Source of the DNA: Pseudomonadota bacterium
GTDB taxonomy: Bacteria > Pseudomonadota > Gammaproteobacteria > Burkholderiales > Burkholderiaceae_B
DNA: 15,739 nucleotides
Assembly: GCA_023437255.1 (NCBI GenBank)
Contig: JAEZGR010000048.1
Location: forward strand, 1-15,739
Direction of reading: 5' to 3'
Shown here in pieces: positions 1 through 11,584 of this stretch. Under the pieces are notes generated by a model, which did not search any database, was not told the DNA's origin, and saw only the letters and a program-made list of their open reading frames with translations. Every line of letters starts with the position of its first letter. The first letter of the stretch is position 1. The position numbers were made by a program, and so were the translations under genes.

Positions 1-49
1 GGGCCTGCTGGGTGGTGCTGTGCGGCGCGGACATTAAAAACGGGTCTTC

Positions 50-83
50 AAAAACGGCATGCCCGCTGCGGAAGCAGCGGGCA
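50..83 (-). terminator. Probable intrinsic terminator after the diguanylate cyclase
   Basis: A perfect 10-bp inverted repeat (60-69 and 74-83) with a 4-nt loop lies about 30 bp past the cyclase stop. Read on the minus strand, it is followed after 5 nt by five T (50-54). The gap between stem and T-run makes it weaker than a textbook terminator. Positions 1-49 hold no feature I can support. Confidence 0.5.
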
Positions 84-111
84 AGTCATCATGATACTGC
101 ACGCGCGAGAT

Positions 112-1247
112 TTACACGCCCACCACGCAGTTGCGCGAGCCCTTCTTGGCTTCGTACAGGCGGTGATCGGCGCGCATTGCCGCGCTCTGGAAGGTTTCGC
201 CCGCCTGCAGGGTCGCCACCCCGATGCTGACCGTGTAGTGCACACTGCGGCCTTCGTAATCGGTCAGCACGGCGGCCTCGGCCTGTTGCCGGATGTCTTC
301 GGCCACGGCCAGTGCCGCCTGCTTGTCGAGCCCGGTCAGTATCGCGATGAACTCTTCGCCGCCGTAGCGGGCAGCGAGGTCGTTGCGCCCGAGCCGGCGC
401 CGCAGAATGCCGGCGAAATCGCGCAGCACGTCGTCTCCGAACGCGTGACCATGTTCGTCGTTGATGCGTTTGAAGTGGTCGAGATCCATCATGAGCATGG
501 CAAGCTGTGGGGCAGGCTGCTGCAACAACAGCTGCTCGACGGCGCGCAGCAGGGCCCCGCGGTTGAGCAGGCCCGTGAGCGGGTCGTGCGTGGCTTCGCG
601 GTAGAGCCGCAGCATGAGGCCCAGCTGAAAGTAGTTGGCCGTGACCGCGATCGCCAGCAGCGCCGCCAGCAGCCAGATGTCCTGCAGGCCCGCCGCCGAC
701 ATCAGGGTGCCCGTGACATGCAGTGCGTACATCTCGAGCACGATGAGCGCGGCGCCAAGCAGGACCGATTCGAGCAGCGTGAACGGAAAGATCGCCAGCA
801 TGGTGACCAGCATGTAGGGGATGAAGCTGTAACCGATCAGCGAAGCCCCTTCTGGCGGAAGGCTGGCCAGCACCAGCACATAGAAGGCGGCCGGCGTGGC
901 CAGCACCAGCCCCGCCGACAGGCGCGCCCATTGCGGCCTGGCCTTGCTGTGTCGGGCCAGCACGAAAGTCAGCACCAGTAACGCGGCCATGGCCACTCGC
1001 CCCCACAGCGTGGCGGCGAGGCTCGTGGCGGGCAGCATCGCCCAGTCGAGCAGTGTCCAGAAGGGCAGCAGGGCCAGGAAGACCGTGCTCACCACCATGA
1101 CACGACTGCGCAGGTAGTCACTGCGCGCGTAGGCGAAGTCCTTGGAGTGGGTGCGACCCGTCAGGGTGTCGCGCAGGGCGCTCAGGCTCATGACCCGAAG
1201 GGCGGTCAGGTCGGGCTTGTCGGTGAGCGGATCGGTTACGTTCATAG

Positions 1248-1251
<4 letters not shown>
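112..1251 (-). CDS. Membrane-bound GGDEF diguanylate cyclase
   Basis: Predicted to make cyclic di-GMP from two GTP at the inner membrane. The 379-aa product has a short cytoplasmic N-terminus, about six hydrophobic segments (roughly 50-68, 77-99, 110-130, 137-157, 159-180, 192-213) and a C-terminal GGDEF domain (about 220-379). The domain shows DPLTGLLNR (223-231), metal-binding D256 in MMDLDHFK, and active-site GGEEF at 297-301, so it should be catalytic. The inhibitory I-site normally reads RxxD just before the active site. Here that position reads GRND (288-291), so product inhibition may be lost. There is no EAL domain. The start ATG overlaps the ppc stop (ATGA, 1248-1251). A second in-frame ATG at 1245 has a slightly better upstream GGA, so the start could be two codons later. 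Expression probably depends on the ppc transcript. The sensed signal cannot be told from the sequence. Confidence 0.9.
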
Positions 1252-4166
<2,915 letters not shown>

Positions 4167-4333
4167 GAATACTCCTCTTCCCTTCTTCGCGTTTTGATCG
4201 ATCGTGAAACAAAACTTGTGGAGGAAGATTATCATTGTGCCTTTGGGGGAACCACAGATCATTGTCAAAAGCGCCCGGCTGGCGGGGCGTTTCGTGGTAT
4301 GCCCGACTCATTGAACCCTTTGCAGAGAGAACA
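4167..4333. promoter_or_regulatory. Divergent ppc-ilvD intergenic region
   Basis: This 167-bp non-coding gap separates ppc (minus) from ilvD (plus) and must hold both promoters. I see the ppc ribosome site (GAGGAG on minus, 5 nt before GTG), a GATC-GATC tandem near 4197, and a short imperfect inverted repeat (cgccc/gggcg) around 4272-4290. A perfect TTGACA (minus, 4263-4268) and a GATAAT (minus, 4228-4233) are present but 29 bp apart, so I do not join them into one promoter. Confidence 0.4.
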
Positions 4334-6238
4334 ATGCCGCAATATCGATCACGCACTTCCACGCATGGCCGCAACATGGCGGGCGCCCGCGCACTGTGGC
4401 GCGCCACGGGCATGAATGACGAAGATTTCGAGAAGCCCATCATTGCCGTGGTGAACTCGTTCACGCAATTCGTGCCGGGCCACGTCCACCTGAAGGACCT
4501 CGGTCAGCTGGTGGCGCGTCAGATCGAGGCCGCGGGCGGTGTGGCGAAGGAATTCAACACGATTGCGGTCGACGACGGTATTGCGATGGGTCACGGCGGC
4601 ATGCTGTATTCGCTGCCATCGCGCGAACTCATTGCCGATTCGGTCGAATACATGGTGAACGCGCACTGCGCCGACGCCATGGTCTGTATCTCGAACTGCG
4701 ACAAGATCACCCCGGGAATGCTGATGGCCGCCATGCGCCTGAACATTCCCGTTGTGTTCGTATCGGGCGGCCCCATGGAGGCCGGCAAGATCTACGACCC
4801 CAACACACGCATGGTGGTGCAGAAGCTCGATCTGGTCGACGCCATGATCAAGGCGGCCGACCCCAACGTGACCGACGCCGAGGCGGCCGAAGTCGAACGC
4901 AATGCCTGCCCCACCTGTGGCTCCTGTTCGGGCATGTTCACGGCCAACTCCATGAACTGCCTGACCGAAGCACTGGGTCTGGCCCTGCCGGGCAACGGCA
5001 CCATTGTGGCGACGCATGCACGGCGCCGCGCCCTGTTCGAAGACGCCGGCAAGAAGGTGGTCGAACTGTGCCGCCAGTACTACGAACAGAACGACGCCTC
5101 GGTCCTGCCGCGCAACATCGCGACCTTCCAGGCCTTTGAAAATGCCATGACGCTCGATATCGCCATGGGCGGCTCCACCAACACGGTGCTGCACCTGTTG
5201 GCCGCTGCCCAGGAAGCCGGTGTCGACTTCACCATGTCCGATATCGACCGCCTGTCGCGCCGCGTTCCCTGCCTTTCGAAGGTGGCCCCGGCTACCGACA
5301 AGTACCATATCGAAGACGTTCACCGTGCCGGCGGCATCATGGGCATTCTTGGCGAGCTGGGTCGCGCCGGCCTGCTGCACCTCGATGTCGGCAACATCGC
5401 CTGCGGCACGCTGGGCAAGGCGCTCGAAACGTGGGACATCATGAATCCCGATGTGTCGCCTGAAGTGCTGCAGTTCTACAAGGTGGCGCCGGGCAATGTG
5501 CGCACCAAGGAAGCCTTCAGCCAGAACACGTACTACGCGGAACTGGACACCGACCGCCGCAGCGGCTGCATCCGCTCGCGCGAGCATGCCTATTCGCAAG
5601 ATGGCGGTCTGGCCGTGCTGTATGGCAACCTGGCTCACAACGGCTGCATCGTGAAGACCGCGGGGGTCGACGAAAGCATTCTCACCTTCACGGGTCGGGC
5701 GCGCGTGTTCGAAAGCCAGGAAGACGCGGTCGACGGCATCCTGGGCGATGAGGTGAAGGCGGGCGACGTCGTCATCATCCGCTACGAAGGCCCCAAGGGC
5801 GGCCCGGGCATGCAGGAAATGCTCTACCCCACGTCCTACCTCAAGTCCAAGGGTCTGGGTGCCTCGTCGGCGCTGCTCACCGACGGCCGGTTCTCGGGCG
5901 GCTCGTCGGGTCTGGTCATCGGCCACGCATCGCCCGAAGCGGCCGAGGGCGGCAACATCGCGCTGGTGCAAGATGGCGACACGATCGAAATCGATATCCC
6001 GAATCGCCGCATTCATCTGGCCATCAGCGACGAAGAGCTGGCCCAGCGGCGCGAGCAAATGGAAGCGCGCGGCGACAAGGCCTGGCAGCCCGAAAACCGT
6101 GAGCGTGTCGTATCGCAGGCGCTGCTGGCCTATGCGGCCATGGCAACATCGGCCGACCGCGGCGCAGTGCGCGACATCTCGCAGCTGCGTGCCGGTGGCC
6201 GCATTACCCAGAAACAAGCGGCCGACATGCAAGCCTGA
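4334..6238 (+). CDS. ilvD: Dihydroxy-acid dehydratase, long E. coli-type
   Basis: Dehydrates 2,3-dihydroxyisovalerate and 2,3-dihydroxy-3-methylvalerate to the 2-keto acids that are precursors of valine, leucine and isoleucine. The N-terminus [20 protein letters not shown] is nearly identical to E. coli IlvD as I recall it, which fixes the start at 4334 although the frame is open from 4235. The ribosome site is a weak gagaga. The product is 634 aa (E. coli 616). Cluster-region cysteines are in NCDKITPGM (C122) and [12 protein letters not shown] (C192, C195, C198). The position that is Cys in the [2Fe-2S] class (TPCN) is here [10 protein letters not shown], as in the oxygen-sensitive [4Fe-4S] E. 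coli enzyme. [12 protein letters not shown] C-terminal sequence ([11 protein letters not shown]) is present. It is followed 24 bp later by an intrinsic terminator, so it is probably monocistronic. A second IlvD lies at 7688. Confidence 0.96.
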   Translation: MPQYRSRTSTHGRNMAGARALWRATGMNDEDFEKPIIAVVNSFTQFVPGHVHLKDLGQLVARQIEAAGGVAKEFNTIAVDDGIAMGHGGMLYSLPSRELIADSVEYMVNAHCADAMVCISNCDKITPGMLMAAMRLNIPVVFVSGGPMEAGKIYDPNTRMVVQKLDLVDAMIKAADPNVTDAEAAEVERNACPTCGSCSGMFTANSMNCLTEALGLALPGNGTIVATHARRRALFEDAGKKVVELCRQYYEQNDASVLPRNIATFQAFENAMTLDIAMGGSTNTVLHLLAAAQEAGVDFTMSDIDRLSRRVPCLSKVAPATDKYHIEDVHRAGGIMGILGELGRAGLLHLDVGNIACGTLGKALETWDIMNPDVSPEVLQFYKVAPGNVRTKEAFSQNTYYAELDTDRRSGCIRSREHAYSQDGGLAVLYGNLAHNGCIVKTAGVDESILTFTGRARVFESQEDAVDGILGDEVKAGDVVIIRYEGPKGGPGMQEMLYPTSYLKSKGLGASSALLTDGRFSGGSSGLVIGHASPEAAEGGNIALVQDGDTIEIDIPNRRIHLAISDEELAQRREQMEARGDKAWQPENRERVVSQALLAYAAMATSADRGAVRDISQLRAGGRITQKQAADMQA

Positions 6239-6262
6239 GCACCATAAAGGCCTGCACTGAAT

Positions 6263-6309
6263 GAAACGCGCGGCACACCCACCTGGGGTGCCGCGCGTTT
6301 CGATTTTTT
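6263..6309 (+). terminator. Strong intrinsic terminator after ilvD
   Basis: A perfect 14-bp GC-rich stem (gaaacgcgcggcac at 6263-6276 pairing with 6288-6301), an 11-nt loop, then six T at 6304-6309. It has no T-run on the minus side, so it serves ilvD rather than the converging dehydrogenase gene. Confidence 0.93.
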
Positions 6310-6332
6310 GGGGTCGGGCCTGTGCAGAATGT

Positions 6333-7082
6333 TTACAGGCCGCCCGCGCAGTGCACGACGGTGCCGGTGAGGTAAGACGCGGCCGGCGAGAGCAACCAGG
6401 TAATGGTTTCGGCGATTTCCTCGGGCTGAGCCAGCCGGCCCATGGGAATGCGCGGGGCCACCCGCAGCGGCCGGTCGGGTTCGCCCGCCGTGGCGTGGAT
6501 GTCGGTGAGGGTTGAACCGGGTGCCACCGCGCAGACACGGATGCCATCGGCAGCCACTTCGCGTGCCAGCCCCAGGGTGAAGGTTTCGACCGCTGCCTTG
6601 CTGGCGGCGTAATGAATGTATTCGTTGGGGCTGCCCGTGCGAGCGGCCACCGACGACACATTCACGATGACGCCGGGAATGCCGTGGCGCTTGAAGTGTT
6701 CCACAGCCAGCCGGCAGCACTCCATGGTGCCGAACACATTGACCTTGAAGACCTGTTCGATAGTGTCGCTGGTGGTTTGGGAGAACGGCCCGATCGGGCC
6801 CGTGACGCCGCTGTTGCATACCAGGGCCGTGATCGGCCCCAGCTGGTCTTCGGCGTGGGCAAACATGCGCGGAATCTGGCTGATGTCGCCGACGTCGCCC
6901 TGCACGATGGCGGCCCGACGCCCTCGTCGCCTGACGGCTTCTGCCACCTGTTGGGCGGCCGCCTCGTTCTTGACATAGCTGATGGCAACATCGAAGCCGT
7001 CGCGCGCTGCCAGGGTGGCCGCGGCGGCGCCTATGCCCCGGCTCGCACCGGTGATCAGGACTACGGGTGTGGGTTCTGCCAT
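6333..7082 (-). CDS. Short-chain dehydrogenase/reductase (classical SDR)
   Basis: A cytosolic NAD(P)-dependent oxidoreductase of unknown substrate. The 249-aa product has the classical SDR plan: cofactor motif TGASRGIG (11-18), D63 in QGDVGD, NSG (90-92) where most relatives have NAG, N115, catalytic S144, and YAASK giving Y158 and K162. The C-terminus ends TVVHCAGGL, close to the usual DGG ending. The start is supported by AGGAGG 4 nt before ATG. It lies 63 bp downstream of the CopD-like gene on the same strand and probably shares its transcript. Similarity to FabG-like and glucose-dehydrogenase-like proteins is general only, and nothing nearby points to a substrate. Confidence 0.93.
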   Translation of the reverse strand: MAEPTPVVLITGASRGIGAAAATLAARDGFDVAISYVKNEAAAQQVAEAVRRRGRRAAIVQGDVGDISQIPRMFAHAEDQLGPITALVCNSGVTGPIGPFSQTTSDTIEQVFKVNVFGTMECCRLAVEHFKRHGIPGVIVNVSSVAARTGSPNEYIHYAASKAAVETFTLGLAREVAADGIRVCAVAPGSTLTDIHATAGEPDRPLRVAPRIPMGRLAQPEEIAETITWLLSPAASYLTGTVVHCAGGL

Positions 7083-7145
7083 GATGCCTCCTTTCGACGT
7101 GCGATCGGGTCATTATGACGCAAGCGGGGCGCGCCCGCGCCGAAA

Positions 7146-7583
7146 TCAGCCGACGTAGAACATGAGCTTGGCGAGCAGGACGATGAGCACCACATGCACG
7201 AACACGCTGATGTGGATGCGCTGCGAGGCCCGGGAGCGCAGGCGCCCCAGCCGGTGCAGCGCCATGGCGCTGAGAAAGTGCCCGAACACGCTGAGCGCGA
7301 GCAGGATCTTGATGGTGAGCAGCAGGCCGAAGCCCGAGGCCAGCGGTGCCGCAAGCGCGGCCCGATGAAACCATGCCATTCCGAAGCCGGCGCCAAACAG
7401 GGCCAGCAGGACCCACGGCATGATGGCGCGCGCCCGCGTGCCGATGGCGCCTTCCATGGTGCGCATGACTTCTTTGGGCACGTGGCGCCGCACGCCTTCG
7501 AGCATGATGACCTCGAAGAACACGGTGCCGACGAACATGATGGCGGCAAACAGATGCAGGATGAGCAGCGCAGGGTATGACAT
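7146..7583 (-). CDS. CopD-like four-helix membrane protein
   Basis: A small inner-membrane protein of 145 aa with about four hydrophobic helices (roughly 5-27, 53-71, 80-102, 124-143). Histidines lie in or near helices (H10, H73, H102, H124, H130), a pattern seen in CopD-like and related heme- or copper-associated membrane families. I assign CopD-like from general resemblance only (the LILHLFAAIMFVGTVFFE opening), and copper transport is not shown. The start at MSYPALL is chosen because the protein begins directly with helix 1. There is no clear ribosome site, and the frame is open with a TTG up to 7631. It is divergent from the second ilvD and upstream of the SDR gene. Confidence 0.8.
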   Translation of the reverse strand: MSYPALLILHLFAAIMFVGTVFFEVIMLEGVRRHVPKEVMRTMEGAIGTRARAIMPWVLLALFGAGFGMAWFHRAALAAPLASGFGLLLTIKILLALSVFGHFLSAMALHRLGRLRSRASQRIHISVFVHVVLIVLLAKLMFYVG

Positions 7584-7687
7584 GTTGAATGGCGGTGGCA
7601 GGCAAACGGGTATATGGAATTGTGAACGCAAATCGTTTGATGTGCCTTAACATACACAAAGGCAATGTGTTCTTTCCGGAGGCCGCC
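7584..7687. promoter_or_regulatory. Divergent intergenic region before the second ilvD
   Basis: A 104-bp gap between the CopD-like gene (minus) and the second dihydroxy-acid dehydratase (plus). It is more AT-rich than the flanks around 7610-7665. It holds a clear GGAGG 5 nt before the ATG at 7688. No hexamer pair with 16-18 bp spacing looks convincing on either strand. Confidence 0.4.
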
Positions 7688-9370
7688 ATGACTGCACGAC
7701 GTCGTCGCTCGGCGAATATCGTAGAAGGGCCCGAGCGCGCTCCCAACCGCTCGATGTACTACGGCCTGGGCTACACCGACGCAGATTTCGCCAAACCCAT
7801 GGTGGGAATTGCCAACGGTCACAGCACCATCACGCCCTGCAACAGCGGGCTGCAACGGCTGGCCGATGCGGCGGCGGAAGCCGTTCGGGCGGCCGGCGGC
7901 AATCCGCAGGTTTTCGGCACTCCCACCATTTCAGACGGCATGTCGATGGGTACCGAAGGCATGAAGTATTCGCTTGTCTCGCGCGAGGTCATTGCCGACT
8001 GCGTCGAAACCTGCGTGCAGGGTCAGTGGATGGACGGCGTGCTGGTCATCGGCGGCTGCGACAAGAACATGCCCGGTGGCATGATGGGCATTCTGCGGGC
8101 CAATGTGCCCGCCATCTATGTCTATGGCGGCACGATCATGCCGGGGCGCCTGGGCGGGCGCGACCTGAACATTGTCAGCGTATTCGAAGCCGTGGGCGAA
8201 CATGCGGCCGGCCGGCTGAGCGACAGCGGCCTGAAAGACATCGAGCGTGCGGCCATACCGGGCTCCGGCTCCTGCGGAGGCATGTATTCCGCCAACACCA
8301 TGAGTGCCGCCTTCGAGGCCATGGGCATGAGCCTGCCGTATTCGTCGAGCATGGCCAACATTCACCAAGAAAAGCTCGATTCGGCGGCCGAGTCGGCCCG
8401 TGTGCTGCTGCAGGCCATAGAGCGTGACCTCAAGCCGCGCGACATCATCACGCGCGAATCCATCGAGAACGCCGTCGCGGTGGTCATGGCGGTGGGCGGA
8501 TCCACCAACGCCGTTCTGCATCTGCTGGCCATCGCGCATGCCGCCGGGGTCGAATGGAACATCGATGACTTCGAGCGGGTGCGCCGCAAGGTGCCGGTGT
8601 TCTGCGATCTCAAACCCAGCGGTCAGTATCTGACCGTCGATTTTCACCGGGCGGGGGGCGTGCCGCAGGTCATGAAGCAGCTGCTCGATGCCGGCCTGCT
8701 GCACGGCGAATGCATGACCATCACGGGGCAAACCATTGCCGAGACACTGCAGAATGTGCCCTCTGTGCCGCCGCAGGGGCAGGATGTCATCCGGCCGCTC
8801 GATCGTGCGCTCTACGCCGAAGGGCATCTGGCCATACTGAAGGGCAACCTGGCCCCTGAAGGCGCGGTGGCCAAGATCTCGGGCCTGAAGAACCCCGTCA
8901 TGTCGGGGCCGGCGAAGGTCTTCGACGACGAACAATCCGCGCTCGCCGCCATACTCCAGAGCAAGATCGTTGCCGGCGATATCATGGTGCTGCGCTACCT
9001 GGGGCCGCGCGGTGGTCCCGGCATGCCAGAGATGCTGGCGCCCACCAGTGCGCTCATCGGTGCAGGCCTGGGCGACTCGGTGGGGCTCATTACCGACGGC
9101 CGCTTTTCGGGTGGTACCTGGGGCATGGTTGTCGGGCACGTCACGCCCGAGGCCGCCGACGGAGGCGCCATTGCGCTGGTGCACGATGGCGACCGCATCA
9201 CCATCGACGCCCACCGTCAGGCGCTGGAATTGCATGTGCCCGATGACGAGCTGACGCGCCGGCGTGCCGCCTGGTCGGCACCGCCGCCACGGTACACGCG
9301 CGGCGTGCAGGCCAAGTTCGCATTCAACGTATCCACGGCCAGTACCGGCGCGGTGCTCGACCGTTATTGA
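7688..9370 (+). CDS. ilvD: Dihydroxy-acid dehydratase, short [2Fe-2S]-type paralogue
   Basis: Second IlvD/Edd-family dehydratase in the window, 560 aa, most likely also a dihydroxy-acid dehydratase. It carries the opening common to this class ([12 protein letters not shown], 18-29) and three cysteines matching the [2Fe-2S] ligands of the Mycobacterium tuberculosis enzyme: C51 in ITPCNSG, C124 in [11 protein letters not shown]196 in [15 protein letters not shown]. The usual sequence at the last site is GACGGMYTANTM, so [12 protein letters not shown] is a mild variant. C-terminal [12 protein letters not shown], holding the catalytic Ser region, is intact. The start is fixed by GGAGG 5 nt upstream; the 33 upstream open codons have no ribosome site. 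nadE follows after 21 bp. A sugar-acid dehydratase of the same superfamily is a less likely alternative, because the N-terminus matches known amino-acid enzymes. Confidence 0.92.
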   Translation: MTARRRRSANIVEGPERAPNRSMYYGLGYTDADFAKPMVGIANGHSTITPCNSGLQRLADAAAEAVRAAGGNPQVFGTPTISDGMSMGTEGMKYSLVSREVIADCVETCVQGQWMDGVLVIGGCDKNMPGGMMGILRANVPAIYVYGGTIMPGRLGGRDLNIVSVFEAVGEHAAGRLSDSGLKDIERAAIPGSGSCGGMYSANTMSAAFEAMGMSLPYSSSMANIHQEKLDSAAESARVLLQAIERDLKPRDIITRESIENAVAVVMAVGGSTNAVLHLLAIAHAAGVEWNIDDFERVRRKVPVFCDLKPSGQYLTVDFHRAGGVPQVMKQLLDAGLLHGECMTITGQTIAETLQNVPSVPPQGQDVIRPLDRALYAEGHLAILKGNLAPEGAVAKISGLKNPVMSGPAKVFDDEQSALAAILQSKIVAGDIMVLRYLGPRGGPGMPEMLAPTSALIGAGLGDSVGLITDGRFSGGTWGMVVGHVTPEAADGGAIALVHDGDRITIDAHRQALELHVPDDELTRRRAAWSAPPPRYTRGVQAKFAFNVSTASTGAVLDRY

Positions 9371-9391
9371 CACTCTTGCGAGGAACCTTTC

Positions 9392-10234
9392 GTGGCAACA
9401 CCCGAACAGCGCGCTCATCAGCGCGATATCATTGCCGATCTCTGCGTGAGTCCCGACTTCGATGCTCAGCTCGAGGTTGAGCGGCGCAGCGACTTCCTGG
9501 CCAATTACCTGCAATCCACCGGCATGCGTACCCTGGTGCTGGGCATCAGCGGCGGCGTTGATTCGCTGGTGGGTGGCTGTCTGGCGCAGCGCGCAGTCGA
9601 GCGGTGCAGGGCAAGGGGGCATGAGGCCAGCTTCATCGCCATGCGGTTGCCCTACGGCGAGCAGCGCGACGAATCCGATGCACAGCTGAGCCTTTCCGTG
9701 ATACAGCCCGACGAGACGCTGGTGGTTGATATCAAGCAGGCCAGCGACGCGATGCTGCAGAGCGTTTTGTCTGCCGGCCTGGCCTTTCGCGACGAAGCCC
9801 AGCAGGACTTCGTGCACGGCAACGTCAAGGCACGGCAGCGCATGATCGCTCAGTTTGCCGTGGCGGGTGCCCGCCAGGGCCTGGTGGTCGGCACCGACCA
9901 CGCCGCCGAGGCACTCATGGGTTTCTTCACCAAGTATGGCGACGGCGCGGCCGATATCACCCCGCTCACGGGTTTGAACAAGCGCCGCGTGCGCGCGCTG
10001 GCTCAACTCATGGGGGCGCCTCCCGAACAGGTCAACAAAGTGCCCACCGCCGATCTCGAATCGCTGTCACCGCTCAAGCCCGATGAAGTCGCCCTGGGCG
10101 TCAGTTACGACGATATCGACGATTTTCTCGAAGGCAAGGTGGTGTCCGATACCGCCTATGAGGTGATTTTTTCCACCTACCGGCGCACCGCGCACAAGCG
10201 TGCGCTGCCCGTCTTCCCTGCGTTCGGCGGGTGA
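9392..10234 (+). CDS. nadE: Ammonia-dependent NAD+ synthetase
   Basis: Last step of NAD+ synthesis: ATP activates nicotinic acid adenine dinucleotide and ammonia displaces the AMP. The 280-aa product matches E. coli NadE in length (275) and lacks the N-terminal glutaminase domain of long NadE forms, so it should use free ammonia. Motifs are the PP-loop LGISGGVDSL (50-59), MRLPYGEQRDESDAQ (84-98), VGTDHAAEALMGFFTKYGDG (166-185), DITPLTGLNKRRVR (188-201), KVPTADLE (216-223) and the lid-like tail. The start is GTG, with GAGG 8 nt upstream. The 21-bp gap after the second ilvD, with no terminator between, suggests one transcript. Confidence 0.95.
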   Translation: MATPEQRAHQRDIIADLCVSPDFDAQLEVERRSDFLANYLQSTGMRTLVLGISGGVDSLVGGCLAQRAVERCRARGHEASFIAMRLPYGEQRDESDAQLSLSVIQPDETLVVDIKQASDAMLQSVLSAGLAFRDEAQQDFVHGNVKARQRMIAQFAVAGARQGLVVGTDHAAEALMGFFTKYGDGAADITPLTGLNKRRVRALAQLMGAPPEQVNKVPTADLESLSPLKPDEVALGVSYDDIDDFLEGKVVSDTAYEVIFSTYRRTAHKRALPVFPAFGG

Positions 10235-10284
10235 GCGCGGCGCCGAAGGCGGCGCGGGGCCCGGCGAACGTTTTACCGCCACGC

Positions 10285-10309
10285 AAAAACGCCCCCGGCC
10301 GGGGGCGTT
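10285..10309 (-). terminator. Intrinsic terminator for the cytochrome c peroxidase gene
   Basis: A perfect 22-bp palindrome at 10288-10309 (arms aacgccccc/gggggcgtt around GGCC). On the minus strand it is followed directly by five T (10285-10289). On the plus side the following bases are gtgtattt, so it may also weakly stop nadE transcription in this converging pair. Confidence 0.85.
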
Positions 10310-10319
10310 GTGTATTTCG

Positions 10320-10337
10320 CGCCGGCAAACGCCGGCG
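10320..10337. repeat. Short inverted repeat between nadE and the peroxidase gene
   Basis: Seven-bp arms cgccggc (10320-10326) and gccggcg (10331-10337) around an AAAC loop, 12 bp past the peroxidase stop on the minus strand. There is no T-run, so it is a hairpin accessory to the nearby terminator at most. Confidence 0.5.
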
Positions 10338-10349
10338 GGTATCACTGGC

Positions 10350-11399
10350 TTACATGCGCGACGGACGCGGCGTGTCCTTCGTGCTGGCGGGCAGCGTGGG
10401 GTATTCAACCTTGGGCTGTTCGCCGGTGAGCGTGTGCAGGAAGGCAGTGATGGCCTGCACTTCAGGCTCGTTCAGCTCGTGGCCAAGCTGGCTGCTGCCC
10501 ATGATTGCCACGGCTTCTTCCAGGCTCCAGCCTTCGCCGCTGTGGAAATAGGGGGCGGTCAGGGCGATATTGCGCAGGGGGCCCGCACGGAAGACGTATT
10601 CGTCGGAGGCGGTCTTCGTGACGTCGAAGCGGCCGCGGTCGCCTTCAGGCAGAACGTCGGCGCCAGGGCGCTTCACGAGGCCGAAGGGATAGTAGTTCTG
10701 GCCGCCGAAGTTGACGCCCGAGTGGCAGGCGATACAGCCCTTGTCGATGAACAGCTTCAGACCGGCGATCTCCTGTTCGTTGAGGGAGTCCTTGCCCAAA
10801 AGGAACTGGTCCATGCGCGAGTTCGGCGTGACCAGCGTGGATTCGAAGGCTTCGAGGGCCTTGGCCATGTTGTCGAAGTTCACCGGCTCCTTGTCGTTGG
10901 GGAAGGCGGCAGCGAATTTCTCGACGTAGGCCGGAATGCTGCGCAGTGTCTCTTCAACCAGCTCGGGGGTGGCATTCATTTCGACGCTGGCCTGCACCGG
11001 ACCCTTGGCCTGTTCAGCCAAGTCGGCGGCACGGCCGTCCCAGAACTGGGCCACGTTGAACACTGCGTTCAGCACCGTGGGAGAGTTGCGCGGCCCATGC
11101 TGCCAGCCGTGACCGACCGAGGTGGGGATGTTGTCGGCGCCGCCCGTACCTACGCTGTGGCAGGTATTACAGGTGATGATGTGGCTCTTTGACAGGCGCG
11201 GCTCGAACCACAGCCATTGACCGAGTTCGATCTGTTCCGGGGTGAGGCCCTTCTCCTTGATGACGACGTCGGCGGTGGGAATTGGCTTGAACAGATTGTT
11301 CGCCAGGCTGCGCAGCTCTTCGACGTCTACCGGGCCGGCCATGGCCGACGAGCCCAGGGCGAAGGCTGACAACACGGTTGCGGTTATGCGTTTATACAT
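10350..11399 (-). CDS. Periplasmic di-heme cytochrome c peroxidase
   Basis: Reduces hydrogen peroxide to water in the periplasm with electrons from small cytochromes. The 349-aa precursor starts with a signal peptide (MYKRITATVLSAFALGSSAM then A, likely cut after AMA at 19-21). Two c-heme sites are present, CNTCH (77-81) and CIACH (222-226). Family residues include GHGWQHGPRNSPTVLNAVFN (96-115), the stretch around the usual second histidine of the peroxidatic heme. M300 lies in IMGSSQLG, at the usual Met ligand site of the electron-transfer heme. Length fits bacterial CCPs once the signal is included. The start at 11399 gives the signal peptide its basic N-terminus, with GGGGGA about 7 nt upstream; the longer frame to 11435 is not needed. 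An FNR-type box lies about 73 bp upstream, suggesting induction at low oxygen. Confidence 0.95.
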   Translation of the reverse strand: MYKRITATVLSAFALGSSAMAGPVDVEELRSLANNLFKPIPTADVVIKEKGLTPEQIELGQWLWFEPRLSKSHIITCNTCHSVGTGGADNIPTSVGHGWQHGPRNSPTVLNAVFNVAQFWDGRAADLAEQAKGPVQASVEMNATPELVEETLRSIPAYVEKFAAAFPNDKEPVNFDNMAKALEAFESTLVTPNSRMDQFLLGKDSLNEQEIAGLKLFIDKGCIACHSGVNFGGQNYYPFGLVKRPGADVLPEGDRGRFDVTKTASDEYVFRAGPLRNIALTAPYFHSGEGWSLEEAVAIMGSSQLGHELNEPEVQAITAFLHTLTGEQPKVEYPTLPASTKDTPRPSRM

Positions 11400-11465
11400 A
11401 GTAATTCCCCCATTACGGAAAAGGTTATCCAGCACCTATCTGATCATGCCTCGCCAGAATACGGT

Positions 11466-11479
11466 TTGACAGGGATCAA
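11466..11479. promoter_or_regulatory. FNR/ANR-type box upstream of cytochrome c peroxidase
   Basis: TTGAC-AGGG-ATCAA matches the FNR consensus TTGAT-N4-ATCAA at 9 of 10 defined bases. Its centre lies about 73 bp before the peroxidase ATG. If bound at -41.5, transcription would start near 11431. A 4-of-6 -10-like CATGAT on minus (11443-11448) gives a somewhat closer start. Cytochrome c peroxidase genes of other proteobacteria are known FNR/ANR targets, which fits. The exact promoter is not clear. Confidence 0.7.
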
Positions 11480-11584
11480 ATCTGTATCCGACTTGCGGAT
11501 GATGATACCAAATGTTTCCTTTTCCGCTGGGGTATTGCTACGTATGTTCCTTCATTGGCGAGGCGCGGATTGACCGGTGGGCCT

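Noticed and set aside
4197..4210. TTGATCGATCG near ppc as an FNR box
   Set aside because: The second half does not match ATCAA at the required 4-bp spacing.
4228..4268. Perfect TTGACA and GATAAT on minus before ppc
   Set aside because: They are 29 bp apart, too far for one sigma70 promoter, and the partner hexamers at 17 bp are poor.
4349..6661. A 770-codon open frame antisense to ilvD
   Set aside because: It mirrors ilvD codons, is His/Arg/Val-rich with no motif, and runs on into the real SDR gene region in a wrong frame.
7931..10006. A 691-codon open frame antisense to the second ilvD and nadE
   Set aside because: A shadow of two well-supported genes with no recognisable domain or ribosome site.
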